Origin: Mycobacterium asiaticum
GTDB lineage: Bacteria > Actinomycetota > Actinomycetes > Mycobacteriales > Mycobacteriaceae
Direction: 5' to 3'
Length of the DNA stretch: 64,000 nucleotides
Assembly: GCF_001673315.1 (NCBI RefSeq)
Contig: NZ_LZLQ01000129.1
Coordinates: 1-64,000 of the forward strand
In this document: piece by piece, positions 50,678-59,472 of the stretch
How the letters are laid out: each line of letters begins with the position of its first letter
How positions within the stretch are numbered: the stretch's first letter is position 1
Notes under the pieces: generated by a model
Databases searched by the model: none
Seen by the model: the letters and a program-made list of their open reading frames with translations, nothing else
What the model was told of the DNA's origin: nothing
Position numbers and translations under genes: made by a program

Positions 50678-51490
50678 ATGAAGCTCGCCCGACCGGACAC
50701 CTTCCATCCGCGCATCGTGCTGGTAGGTTCCGCGCGGCGAGCCGCAGGTGACGACGCCGGGTTGGTCGCTGCTCTGCGTGCCCGCGGACTCCATGCCCGC
50801 TGGCTGGCCTGGAATGACCCCGAGGTGGCAACCGCGCACTTGGTGATTCTGCGGGAGGCCGACTTCGCAAGCCGCCTCGATGAGTTCCTGGAATGGACCG
50901 CCGGCGTGCAGAACCTGTTGAACCCGCCGCGCGTCGTCGCCTGGAACGCCGACCGCAGCTACCTAGAGGATGTGGCGCGACGCGGTGTGCCGACCGTGCC
51001 CGGGCAGTTCTATGCGCCGGGCCAACGGGTCCGGGAGCCCGGTCCCGTCTTCGTCGGACCCGCGGTCGGCGCCGGGACGCGGCGGTTCAGCGACCCGGTG
51101 CAGGCAAACGCCTATATCGCCGAACGCGAACAGGCCGGGCAGCGCATGTTCGTCCAGACGGGCTCGGCTGCGGAAACAGTGCTGGTCTTTATCGGCGGGA
51201 GACCGTCGCACGCTTTCGTCACCTGGGACAACGCCCTGCACCAGGGCACGGCTGACTTCGAGTTGTGGGAGGTGGGGACGGCCGCGCTGGCCGACCTCGG
51301 TGAGCTGCTCTACGCCCGGGTGCACCTGGTGGGTCGGCGGGTGCTTGAGCTGCAGCTGATTGATCCTTTGCTGGGCTGGCTGCGGTTGGACCCCCAAACC
51401 CGGATGATGGCCCAGCGCGAATTCGCGCTGGCCGTCGAGTCAGCTTTGGAGCGGCTGGGGCTGGGCCCTTTCTCGCATCGACGCCCATAG
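50678..51490 (+). CDS. ATP-grasp-like hypothetical protein (Rv1455)
   Basis: 270 residues, divergent from qor by 19 bp. The order of elements (IVLVGSARR, then LLNPPRVVAWNADRSYLEDVARRGVPTVP, then the C-terminal DPLLGWLRLD) resembles ATP-grasp ligases of the RimK/cycH type, where the middle segment is the lid, but I see no complete metal-binding ExN motif. The 3' end overlaps the convergent ctaA by 51 bp. Function unknown. Confidence 0.75.
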   Translation: MKLARPDTFHPRIVLVGSARRAAGDDAGLVAALRARGLHARWLAWNDPEVATAHLVILREADFASRLDEFLEWTAGVQNLLNPPRVVAWNADRSYLEDVARRGVPTVPGQFYAPGQRVREPGPVFVGPAVGAGTRRFSDPVQANAYIAEREQAGQRMFVQTGSAAETVLVFIGGRPSHAFVTWDNALHQGTADFELWEVGTAALADLGELLYARVHLVGRRVLELQLIDPLLGWLRLDPQTRMMAQREFALAVESALERLGLGPFSHRRP

Positions 51491-52396
51491 CGCGGCGGTG
51501 GCGGCGGTGCAGGCTGCGGCGCCGGCCACGTGAATGGCGACCAGGACTGCAGGTACCCCGGTGTAGTACTGCGCAGTTCCGATCCCGGCCTGCGCGAACA
51601 CCAACGCCACCAGCACACCGAGGCGCTTCAGGGTGGCCCGGCCGGCATGCACTGCCCACAACCCGAAACCCAGGCCCACCAGCAGCGCGAGATAGGACAC
51701 CAGCAGCGACGAGTGCGCGTGCACCAAAGTGGTGATCTCGATCTCGAGACGGGGGACCGTGCGGCTGGGACTCTTATCGCCCGCATGCGGGCCGGCCGCG
51801 GTCACCAACGTCCCGGTCACCAGCACCGCGGCGAGATTCAGTGCGCTCAGCGCGGTGAGTATGCGCAGCGGCTTGGCTACCCGTGGCTGGACGGTGCCGT
51901 TATCGGGCTCACCGATTTTGACCAACAGCAGGACCGACAACCACACCATCGTCATCGACGCCAGCAGGTGGATTGCCACCGTCCACCACAACAGTCCGGT
52001 GCGCACCGTGATGCCGCCGATCACCGCCTGCACCACTGTCGAGGCCGGCATCAGCCAGGCGTAGACCAGCACCTCGCGGCGCCTGCGGGCACGGGTGACA
52101 GCCAGGACCGCGAGCGCGGCTGTCAGGACCACCGCGAACGTGACCATCCGGTTGCCGAACTCCACCGCTTGGTGGATGCGGGGTACCTCGGACACCGCGA
52201 CAGGGGTGAAGCTGCCCGGAAAGCACTGTGGCCAGGTGGGGCAGCCCAGGCCGGAAGCGGTGACGCGCACGATGGCCCCGGTTACCGCGATCCCGCCTTG
52301 CGTGAGGATGACCAGTACGGCGATGACGCGCTGGACACGCAGGCTGGGGTTGGGGAGCAGGTCCACCAACCGCATCAGCGCTCGTCCGACGGCCAC
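51440..52396 (-). CDS. ctaA: Heme A synthase
   Basis: 318 residues, COX15/CtaA family with eight predicted membrane helices. The extracytoplasmic Cys pair is in GLGCPTWPQCFPG; heme-ligand histidines appear in RIHQAVEFGNRM, AIHLLASMT, HAHSSLLV and AIHVAGAA. Oxidises heme O from CtaB to heme A. GTG start; ATG at 52375 is an alternative. Confidence 0.93.
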   Translation of the reverse strand: MAVGRALMRLVDLLPNPSLRVQRVIAVLVILTQGGIAVTGAIVRVTASGLGCPTWPQCFPGSFTPVAVSEVPRIHQAVEFGNRMVTFAVVLTAALAVLAVTRARRRREVLVYAWLMPASTVVQAVIGGITVRTGLLWWTVAIHLLASMTMVWLSVLLLVKIGEPDNGTVQPRVAKPLRILTALSALNLAAVLVTGTLVTAAGPHAGDKSPSRTVPRLEIEITTLVHAHSSLLVSYLALLVGLGFGLWAVHAGRATLKRLGVLVALVFAQAGIGTAQYYTGVPAVLVAIHVAGAAACTAATAALWASMRERAQPQPLQS

Positions 52397-52453
52397 CGCC
52401 CGATCGTAACGACCACTACGTCACGTAGTAGCCGCGGGCCTTGCGCGGGCTGC

Positions 52454-52512
52454 ACCGAGATTGACGCTACGCACACCCGCGCCCGCGTGTCGTGTGCGTG
52501 GTGACAGTGTCG
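52454..52512. repeat. 59-bp direct repeat, left copy
   Basis: Starts ACCGAGATTGACGCTACGCAC and ends CAGTGTCG; matches 53387-53445 at the ends and in GTGTGCGTGG, diverging in the middle. Inside is an inverted repeat ACGCACAC/GTGTGCGT. The 3' end of the AbiEi/DUF559-like gene lies in it. Confidence 0.7.
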
Positions 52513-53351
52513 CGGTATCCGCGATTACGCAACGCATCAACGACCTGCCGGAGAACATGCTCGGGCCGATCTTCGGCGACCACCCGGATGACCATCCAGC
52601 CGAGCTCTCGCAATTCCTTCAACCTGCGCAGATCCCGCACATACTGACGACGGCTGGTTCGGTGCTGGTCGCCGTCATACTCGACGGCGACCTGGAATGG
52701 CTCCCAGCCCATGTCCAGCATTGCAACAACCCGATAGTGGACGAGCACCGGAATCTGCGTCTGCGGTGTCGGCAATCCAGCGTCGATGAGCAGCAGGCGA
52801 AGCCATGTCTCTTTGGGTGATGCGGCACCGGGGTCGACCCGGGGCAGTACCGCCTTGAGCCATCGCACACCTCTAGCGCCGGGGTACCGCTCGGCGAGTA
52901 GCAACACAGCGTCGTCGGAGAACGAAGTGGCTCGCTTCAGTGCATCCAGCCGCGCTACCGCCCGCTCCGGTGTGAGCTGCCGTCCCAGATCGAACGCCGT
53001 CCGTGCCGCCGTGGTGACCGGCAGTCCGGCCACCCGCGTCAACTCATCCTCGGCTACTTGGAGATTGCGAGTGATCACGCCTTCGGGAGGGCGGGGGTTG
53101 CGCCAGATCAATTCGACGGGTTCGTCGTCGTCGATCCAGTCGGAGCCATGCAGTGATGCAGCGGCAAGGCCCGCCAACGTCCCACGTCGTCCCGTCCAGA
53201 GCCATGCTGCTTCGGAGCGGCGTCGCAGCGACAGTTGCGCACCGCGAGGCAGGTAGACGTCGGGGTAGATCGCTTGGAAACGTGATCGCAGTTCGTACCG
53301 GTTGATTTTTCCCTGCTTCAAGGCCTCGCTACCTCTGACGATGTTGTCCAC
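52467..53351 (-). CDS. AbiEi-like/DUF559 (PD-D/ExK) fusion protein
   Basis: 294 residues. The N-terminal half (GSEALKQGKINRYELRS, IYPDVYLPRG, LAGLAAASLHG, LPVTTAARTAFDLGR) resembles the AbiEi antitoxin wing-helix and C-domain. The C-terminal half (about 185-275) is a VSR/DUF559-type PD-(D/E)xK fold: E..LRLLL, LDMGW with the first Asp, AVEYDGDQHR with Glu-x-Asp, then RDLRRLKELRELGWMVIRV. Nuclease residues look intact. No AbiEii toxin gene is adjacent, so it is solitary. Both ends are marked by 59-bp direct repeats. GTG start. Confidence 0.72.
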   Translation of the reverse strand: MDNIVRGSEALKQGKINRYELRSRFQAIYPDVYLPRGAQLSLRRRSEAAWLWTGRRGTLAGLAAASLHGSDWIDDDEPVELIWRNPRPPEGVITRNLQVAEDELTRVAGLPVTTAARTAFDLGRQLTPERAVARLDALKRATSFSDDAVLLLAERYPGARGVRWLKAVLPRVDPGAASPKETWLRLLLIDAGLPTPQTQIPVLVHYRVVAMLDMGWEPFQVAVEYDGDQHRTSRRQYVRDLRRLKELRELGWMVIRVVAEDRPEHVLRQVVDALRNRGYRDTVTTHTTRGRGCA

Positions 53352-53386
53352 ACGGAGTTGGACGCCGACGAATTGCGGTCAGTTCC

Positions 53387-53445
53387 ACCGAGATTGAAGC
53401 TACGCACCCGCTCGACGGTGTGTTGTGTGCGTGGAGTCAGTGTCG
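53387..53445. repeat. 59-bp direct repeat, right copy
   Basis: Starts ACCGAGATTGAAGCTACGCAC and ends CAGTGTCG, same length and orientation as 52454-52512. Contains ACGCAC/GTGCGT arms. It lies 36 bp upstream of the AbiEi/DUF559-like start, so the two copies bracket the gene. Confidence 0.7.
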
Positions 53446-53486
53446 GCGCAGCAGCAGCACGCAGCAGCAGGAACAGCAGGGCGAGG

Positions 53487-54260
53487 TCACACGAATCGGA
53501 ACCAGCGCCGTGCGGCGAATCCCGCGACAGCCCCCCACGCCACCAGCACCGCGATCCCGAACCAGTCCACCGACAGGCTCATAGCCTGTGAGAGTGATTC
53601 CGTGAGGGCTCCCGACGGCGTCACCCGCGCCGCCCACCTGACCGCCCCGGGGATCATGCTGCTCTCCAGCGTCAGCGCGCCGAGGCCGGCGAAAATGAAC
53701 CACAGCAGATTGGCCAGCGCCAGGACGATCTCGGCCCGCAGGGTTCCGCCCAGCAGCAGGCCCAGCGCCGCAAATGCCGCGGTACCCAGCGCGATCACCA
53801 CGGCGCCAAGAGCCAATGCTGCTAACCCGGGCCGCCATCCCAGCGCAAATCCGATGGCGCCCAGGATTATTGACTGCAAGAAGACGGTGAAGATGACGGC
53901 CGACACTTTGCCGATGATGATTCCCCAGACGGGCAGTGGGGTGGCCCCCAGGCGCTTCAACGCTCCATAGCGGCGGTCGAACCCCACCGCGATGGCCTGA
54001 CCGGTGAAAGCGGTGGAAATGACCGCAAGAGCCATGATCGCGGGCACGAACACCGCCGCCCGGTGGGGTCCGAACGAGCCCAGCGGAAGCAGGGTGAGGC
54101 CGATCAGCAGCGTGATCGGTATGAACATCGTCAACAGCAGTTGCTCGCCGTTGCGCAGCAACAGCTTTGCTTCCAGGCTGAATTGCGCGACCAGCATCCG
54201 GGACACGGCGTTGGGCCGCGGGTCCGGCGTGAATGTGCCCGCCGGGAACAGGTCACTCAT
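53487..54260 (-). CDS. ABC-2 type transporter permease (Rv1457c-like)
   Basis: 257 residues with six predicted membrane helices, among them FIPITLLIGLTLLPLG and IIIGKVSAVIFTVFLQSIIL; the DRRYGALKRLGATPLP loop is typical of ABC-2 permeases. The ATG at 54260 overlaps the stop of the ATPase gene. Substrate unknown. Confidence 0.9.
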   Translation of the reverse strand: MSDLFPAGTFTPDPRPNAVSRMLVAQFSLEAKLLLRNGEQLLLTMFIPITLLIGLTLLPLGSFGPHRAAVFVPAIMALAVISTAFTGQAIAVGFDRRYGALKRLGATPLPVWGIIIGKVSAVIFTVFLQSIILGAIGFALGWRPGLAALALGAVVIALGTAAFAALGLLLGGTLRAEIVLALANLLWFIFAGLGALTLESSMIPGAVRWAARVTPSGALTESLSQAMSLSVDWFGIAVLVAWGAVAGFAARRWFRFV

Positions 54261-55198
54261 TGCCGCAGTCTCCTGCCGGTCAGGTCGAGGAAGACATCCT
54301 CGAGGCTGCGTTGCTCGACGCGCATATCGGTGGCCAGTACGTCGATCTGTGCACACCACGCCGTCACCGTAGCCAGCACCTGCGGTCCGACGGGCCCTTC
54401 GACCAGGTACTCACCCGGTGCCACCTCGCTGGCCTGGTAGTCCTCTGGCAACGCCGACGTCAGCAAGCTCAGATCGAGCCGCGGCGGCGCGGTGAACCGC
54501 AGCTGATCCTTCGCGCCGCTGCGCATCAATTCCGCGGGTGTGCCGGCAGCCACCGTGGCGCCGTGGTCGATGATCACCAACCGGTCGGCCAGTTCCTCAG
54601 CCTCCTTGAGCTGATGCGTGGTCAGCACCACTGTGACGCCGTCGCGGCGCAACGCATCGATCAACTCCCACACCAGCAGCCGGGCGTGGGCGTCCATTCC
54701 GGCGGTGGGTTCATCCAGGAACACCAGCTCGGGACGTCCGACCAGCGCGCAGGCCAGCGCGAGCCGTTGCTGCTGGCCTCCGGAGAGTCGCCGGTACGTG
54801 GTGCGGGCGGCTTCAGTGAGCCCCAGCGTCTCCAGCAGCCACTGCGGATCCAGCGGATCGGCGGCGTAGGACGCCACCAGATCGAGCATTTCACCGGCGC
54901 GGGCCGCGGGGTACCCGCCGCCACCTTGCAGCATCACACCGATGCGTGGGCGCAGGCGCGCGTTGTCGACGATCGGGTCCAGCCCGAGCACCTCGATGGT
55001 GCCGGCATCCGGCCGGGTGAAGCCCTCGCACATCTCGACGGTCGTTGTCTTGCCGGCGCCGTTGGGGCCCAGCAACGCGAATACCTCCGCGGTGTACACG
55101 TCGAGATCGAAGCCGGACACGGCCGTCACAGACCCGTACTGCTTGGATACTCCGCGCAGTCGTACCGCGATGTCGCGGTCCCGGGGGAGTGAGCTCAC
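54257..55198 (-). CDS. ABC transporter ATP-binding protein (Rv1458c-like)
   Basis: 313 residues. Walker A LLGPNGAGKTT, signature LSGGQQQRLALA, Walker B LVFLDEPTAGMD and the H-loop TTHQL are complete; a C-terminal extension of about 80 residues is common in drug/lipid exporters of the DrrA type. GTG start overlapping the mptB stop; works with the ABC-2 permease. Confidence 0.94.
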   Translation of the reverse strand: MSSLPRDRDIAVRLRGVSKQYGSVTAVSGFDLDVYTAEVFALLGPNGAGKTTTVEMCEGFTRPDAGTIEVLGLDPIVDNARLRPRIGVMLQGGGGYPAARAGEMLDLVASYAADPLDPQWLLETLGLTEAARTTYRRLSGGQQQRLALACALVGRPELVFLDEPTAGMDAHARLLVWELIDALRRDGVTVVLTTHQLKEAEELADRLVIIDHGATVAAGTPAELMRSGAKDQLRFTAPPRLDLSLLTSALPEDYQASEVAPGEYLVEGPVGPQVLATVTAWCAQIDVLATDMRVEQRSLEDVFLDLTGRRLRQ

Positions 55199-56925
55199 GT
55201 GGAGTCAGCGTAGGCGTCGGTTGCCGTCTCGGGACGGGGAGTGGCCTGCCGGGTGGCAGGGGTCACAGGATCAGCGGGGGTTGACGGCATTTCCGGGCCG
55301 GGCGCCGCCGGGCCGTCGCCGTTCGGCAGCGGATGCCACGGCAACCGGTGGTAGGTGAGCGCGATGAGCACCACCACGATGAACGCGCTGGCGAGTGTGG
55401 CGTCGATGATCTGAAACAGAGCGAAGCGGTCGCCGTTGGCGGTGGGGCCGAAGATGCCGACGATCAATGTGATGACGATCGCGGCGACCCGGAAGCCGGT
55501 GCGGGTTGCCCAGGCCGCCAGCGGAATGATGGCCCAGAGCAGGTACCACGGCTGCACGACGGGGAACAGCAGCACCGTCAGGCCCAGCGCCACCCCGAGC
55601 CCGCCGATCGGGTGCAGCCGCCCGCGGAAGACGGCCAGCAGCAGCCAGCAGACCATCACCATGATGATGAGTACGCCGATGCCACGGGTCAGCGCCAGCA
55701 CGGCCGTGGTGTGGTCGCCCAACCCCAGCAGGATGCCGACTTGGCCGGTGCCCAGCGCCAGCAGCGTGGGCGGCGACATCCAGCTGCGCACCACGTTGGC
55801 GGTGCCCAACGTGTACATCCATCCGAATCCGAGTCCGCTGGCCCAGCCGACGAGACCCATCACCGCCAACGACAGGGTTGCCATCGCGCCGCCGGACAGC
55901 AGCAGTGCCTTGAAGGTTCCGCCGCACCGGTAGGCCAGGGCCATCGTGACGAAGCCCAACGCGAGCAGCGACGGCAGCTTCACCTGCGACGACAGCACGA
56001 TCAGGATCGATCCCCCGACCAACATCCCCAGCGGCTCCCAATCCGGGCCAAATCGCCAGGAGCTGGGTTTGAGTGGCCGGGTGGGGCCGGTCGAGTCCAG
56101 CCCGCGCAACGCGAATTCGGCACCGGTCAGCATGAGGCCGAGCATCAGCGCTTCGTTGTGGATGCCCGCGACCAAGTGCATGAACAGCAGCGGATTGGCC
56201 GCCCCCAGCCACAGCGCGCTGACCTCAGCCACGCCGCAGCGCCGCGCCAGCCGAGGCGTCGCCCACACGATCAACGCCACACCGAGCAAGACCACCAGCC
56301 GGTGGCACAGCACCGCCGCGACGATGTTCTCCCCGGTGATCGACGAGATGCCCCGACCGATCCAGAGAAACAGCGGTCCGTAGGGGGCCGGTGTCTCCCG
56401 CCACAGGCTCGGCACCGACAGCGTGAACACGTGGCCCAGGCCCAGGCCGGAGGCGGGCCCTACGCGGTAAGGGTCGAGTCCTTCCAGCGAAATCTGGCTC
56501 TGCGCCAGGTAGGAGTAGACGTCCTTGCTGTACATCGGGGGTGCGATCAGCAGCGGCAGCATCCACAGCACCAGAGTGCGGTCGACGTCACCGCGCGACA
56601 TCCGTCGCTTGCCCATGGCGAACCGCCCGAGCATCAACCAGGCGAGCGCCATCATCACTGCGCCGGTGGTCGTCATGGTGAGTGACACGGTTTGGATGCG
56701 TGACGGCAGATTCAGGAGCCGTACGCCGAAGGTGGGGTCTTGGACCACCGGCCGGGCGCCGTCGCCCAGTGCGCCGATTGCCATGAGAACGGTGCCAGTG
56801 GCCCCGAACAGCCGGGTGCGTTTCAGAGCGGTGAGTTCGGAGGCGTTGAGCGGCTTGCCCACCGTCTGCTCGTCGCCGTGCAGGCTGGCGATCGACGAGC
56901 TCAGGGTGTGGTGGCGGGCTGCCAT
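55195..56925 (-). CDS. mptB: Alpha(1->6) mannopyranosyltransferase MptB
   Basis: 576 residues, a GT-C polyprenol-phosphomannose-dependent glycosyltransferase with many membrane helices. The first loop motif PPMYSKDVYSYLAQ carries the catalytic Asp and APYGPLF the substrate loop. Acts early in lipomannan/lipoarabinomannan core synthesis. Both termini are low-complexity (AAPGPEMPSTPADP at the C-terminus). Its promoter must lie in or beyond the 58-bp VNTR that begins 13 bp upstream. Coupled to the ABC transporter genes. Confidence 0.9.
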   Translation of the reverse strand: MAARHHTLSSSIASLHGDEQTVGKPLNASELTALKRTRLFGATGTVLMAIGALGDGARPVVQDPTFGVRLLNLPSRIQTVSLTMTTTGAVMMALAWLMLGRFAMGKRRMSRGDVDRTLVLWMLPLLIAPPMYSKDVYSYLAQSQISLEGLDPYRVGPASGLGLGHVFTLSVPSLWRETPAPYGPLFLWIGRGISSITGENIVAAVLCHRLVVLLGVALIVWATPRLARRCGVAEVSALWLGAANPLLFMHLVAGIHNEALMLGLMLTGAEFALRGLDSTGPTRPLKPSSWRFGPDWEPLGMLVGGSILIVLSSQVKLPSLLALGFVTMALAYRCGGTFKALLLSGGAMATLSLAVMGLVGWASGLGFGWMYTLGTANVVRSWMSPPTLLALGTGQVGILLGLGDHTTAVLALTRGIGVLIIMVMVCWLLLAVFRGRLHPIGGLGVALGLTVLLFPVVQPWYLLWAIIPLAAWATRTGFRVAAIVITLIVGIFGPTANGDRFALFQIIDATLASAFIVVVLIALTYHRLPWHPLPNGDGPAAPGPEMPSTPADPVTPATRQATPRPETATDAYADST

Positions 56926-56938
56926 CAGAGCAGACTAG

Positions 56939-57220
56939 CGCCGGTGACAATCCGGGCCGTTGCGTGCGGCCCGGTGAGGAGCGGCGCAGTGTCAGGCGCC
57001 GGCGACAATCCGGGCCGTTGCGTGCGGCCCGGTGAGGAGCGGCGCAGTGTCAGGGGTCGGTGACAATCCGGGCCGTTGCGTGCGGCCCGGTGAGGAGCGG
57101 CGCAGTGTCAGGCGCCGGTGACAATCCGGGCCGTTGCGTGCGGCCCGGTGAGGAGCGGCGCAGTGTCAGGGGCCGGCGACAATCCGGGCCGTTGCGTGCG
57201 GCCCGGTGAGGAGCGGCGCA
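56939..57220. repeat. Five-copy 58-bp tandem repeat with internal hairpins
   Basis: Units begin at 56939, 56997, 57055, 57113 and 57171 (last one 50 bp). Each carries CCGGGCCG-N7-CGGCCCGG, a perfect 8-bp stem, flanked by CGCCGGTGACAAT and GGTGAGGAGCGGCGCA. The outer parts resemble the 55-bp repeats before ribH. Copies are nearly identical, so recent expansion is likely. Placed between divergent mptB and sufR. Confidence 0.85.
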
Positions 57221-57299
57221 TACGCTCAAGCGGGTGCTGTGACCAGCGCAACCCAGTTAGGTAGGGCACCCTTGCTGGACCGCCCGTTGGAATTGCGTC

Positions 57300-57314
57300 A
57301 CACTGGTGTTGTGA
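57300..57314 (+). promoter_or_regulatory. SufR operator ACACT-N5-TGTGA
   Basis: ACACT-GGTGT-TGTGA matches exactly the palindrome I recall for M. tuberculosis SufR. It overlaps a GTG at 57311; CACACT (57299-57304) would be a -10 six bases before that GTG, the spacing of a leaderless transcript. So SufR would cover the core promoter. Confidence 0.75.
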
Positions 57315-58051
57315 AAATCCGATCCGAGCTGGATGCTGCCGTGCCCGCGGCCGGTGTTGCCGGGTCCGATGGCCACACCCGCCGTGCGATCGTTCGGCTG
57401 CTGCTCGAATCCGGCTCGATCACAGCTGGTGAGATCGGTGACCGGCTGAGCCTGACGGCCGCCGGTGTGCGGCGCCATCTCGATGCGCTGATCGATGCCG
57501 GTGATGCTGAGTCCGTGGCCGCCGCGCCGTGGCAGCAGGTGGGGCGGGGGCGCCCGGCCAAGCGCTACCGGTTGACGGCAGCGGGGCGCGGCAAGCTGGA
57601 CCACACCTACGACGACTTGGCTTCCGCTGCGATCCGCCAACTTCGCGAAATCGGCGGTGACGAGGCCGTCCGGGCCTTCGCACGGCGTCGCATTGACGCG
57701 ATCCTGGCCGGCGTCGATACGGCCGAAGGCCCCGACGAGACCGCTGTGGAAGCCGCTTCGGAGCGAATTGCCGGCGCGTTGACCAAGGCGGGTTACGTCG
57801 CCACCACCACCCGGGTGGGCGGGCCCATCCACGGTGTGCAAATCTGCCAGCATCACTGTCCGGTGGCGCATGTCGCCGAGGAATTCCCGGAGTTGTGCGA
57901 GGCCGAGCAACAAGCCATGTCCGAGGTACTCGGCACCCACGTGCAGTTGTTGGCGACGATCGTCAACGGTGACTGCGCCTGCACCACCCACGTTCCGCTC
58001 ACCCCCGCGCCCAGCCCGCGCTTGACAACCGACAGAGGAGCGTCGTCATGA
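57311..58051 (+). CDS. sufR: Iron-sulfur cluster regulator SufR
   Basis: 246 residues from GTG 57311; GTG 57239 (270 residues) is the alternative and closer to the annotated M. tuberculosis length. Winged helix at about 20-75 ([20 protein letters not shown]) and a C-terminal cluster domain. C183, C196 and C224 have spacings 13 and 28, identical to C203/C216/C244 reported as 4Fe-4S ligands in M. tuberculosis; C179 and C222 are extra. Represses the suf operon when loaded. The short start is preferred because the operator would otherwise lie inside coding sequence. Stop overlaps sufB. Confidence 0.88.
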   Translation: MKIRSELDAAVPAAGVAGSDGHTRRAIVRLLLESGSITAGEIGDRLSLTAAGVRRHLDALIDAGDAESVAAAPWQQVGRGRPAKRYRLTAAGRGKLDHTYDDLASAAIRQLREIGGDEAVRAFARRRIDAILAGVDTAEGPDETAVEAASERIAGALTKAGYVATTTRVGGPIHGVQICQHHCPVAHVAEEFPELCEAEQQAMSEVLGTHVQLLATIVNGDCACTTHVPLTPAPSPRLTTDRGASS

Positions 58052-59472
58052 CGATCGAAGCCCAGTTGACCCAGGAACAGACCATCGACTCGCTGGGCAG
58101 GTACGGCTACGGCTGGGCCGACTCCGACGTCGCCGGCGCCAGCGCCCAGCGCGGCTTGTCCGAAGCAGTGGTGCGCGACATCTCTTCCAAGAAGAGCGAG
58201 CCGGAGTGGATGCTCGATATCCGTCTCAAGGCGCTGCGCACCTTCGACAAGAAGCCGATGCCGAATTGGGGATCCAACCTGGAGGGCATCGACTTCGACA
58301 ACATCAAGTACTTCGTGCGCTCCAGCGAGAAGCAGGCTGCGACGTGGGACGATCTTCCCGCCGACATCAAGAACACCTACGACAAACTGGGTATCCCGGA
58401 AGCCGAAAAGCAGCGACTCGTGTCCGGTGTGGCCGCCCAGTACGAGTCTGAGGTCGTCTACCACTCCATCCGTGAGGACCTGGAGAAGCAGGGCGTGTTG
58501 TTCCTGGACACTGACACGGCGCTGCGTGAGCAGCCGGAGATCTTCCGGAAGTACTTCGGCACCGTCATTCCGGCGGGAGACAACAAGTTCTCGGCCCTCA
58601 ACACCGCGGTATGGAGTGGCGGTTCGTTCATCTACGTCCCGCCCGGTGTACACGTCGACATCCCGCTGCAGGCCTACTTCCGGATCAACACCGAGAACAT
58701 GGGTCAGTTCGAGCGGACCCTGATCATCGTTGATGAGAACGCCTATGTGCACTACATCGAGGGCTGCACCGCGCCGATCTACAAATCGGACTCGCTGCAC
58801 TCAGCGGTGGTGGAGATCATCGTAAAGCCCGGTGGCCGTTGCCGTTACACCACGATTCAGAACTGGTCGAACAACGTCTACAACTTGGTGACCAAGCGTG
58901 CTCGCGCGGAGGCGGGCGCCACGATGGAATGGGTCGACGGCAACATCGGGTCGAAGGTGACGATGAAGTACCCGGCGGTCTGGATGACCGGTGAGCACGC
59001 CAAAGGCGAGGTGCTGTCGATCGCGTTCGCAGGCGAGGACCAGCACCAGGACACCGGCGCCAAGATGTTGCACCTGGCGCCGCACACCTCGAGCAACATC
59101 GTGTCCAAGTCGGTGGCGCGCGGCGGCGGCCGCACGTCCTACCGCGGCCTGGTGCAGGTGAACAAGGGAGCACACGGGTCGCGTTCCTCTGTGAAATGCG
59201 ATGCGCTACTGGTGGATACGATCAGCCGCAGCGACACCTACCCCTATGTCGACATCCGCGAGGACGACGTCACGATGGGTCACGAGGCCACCGTCTCCAA
59301 GGTCAGTGAGAATCAGTTGTTCTACCTGATGAGCCGCGGGATGACCGAGGACGAGGCCATGGCGATGGTGGTGCGCGGGTTCGTCGAGCCGATCGCCAAA
59401 GAGCTGCCGATGGAGTACGCGCTGGAGCTCAACCGGCTGATCGAGTTGCAGATGGAAGGTGCGGTTGGATGA
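58048..59472 (+). CDS. sufB: Fe-S assembly scaffold SufB
   Basis: 474 residues, uninterrupted. SufBC2D is the scaffold on which clusters are built. [22 protein letters not shown] and the beta-helix core ([14 protein letters not shown], then [19 protein letters not shown]) are conserved. In M. tuberculosis this gene holds a protein-splicing intein; here none is present. ATG overlaps sufR; stop overlaps sufD. Confidence 0.96.
   Translation: MTIEAQLTQEQTIDSLGRYGYGWADSDVAGASAQRGLSEAVVRDISSKKSEPEWMLDIRLKALRTFDKKPMPNWGSNLEGIDFDNIKYFVRSSEKQAATWDDLPADIKNTYDKLGIPEAEKQRLVSGVAAQYESEVVYHSIREDLEKQGVLFLDTDTALREQPEIFRKYFGTVIPAGDNKFSALNTAVWSGGSFIYVPPGVHVDIPLQAYFRINTENMGQFERTLIIVDENAYVHYIEGCTAPIYKSDSLHSAVVEIIVKPGGRCRYTTIQNWSNNVYNLVTKRARAEAGATMEWVDGNIGSKVTMKYPAVWMTGEHAKGEVLSIAFAGEDQHQDTGAKMLHLAPHTSSNIVSKSVARGGGRTSYRGLVQVNKGAHGSRSSVKCDALLVDTISRSDTYPYVDIREDDVTMGHEATVSKVSENQLFYLMSRGMTEDEAMAMVVRGFVEPIAKELPMEYALELNRLIELQMEGAVG

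Noticed and set aside
55333-56685. 450-codon plus-strand frame opposite mptB
   Set aside because: Gln/His-rich antisense shadow.
56939-57220. CRISPR array
   Set aside because: Units follow each other directly with no variable spacers; it is a tandem repeat.
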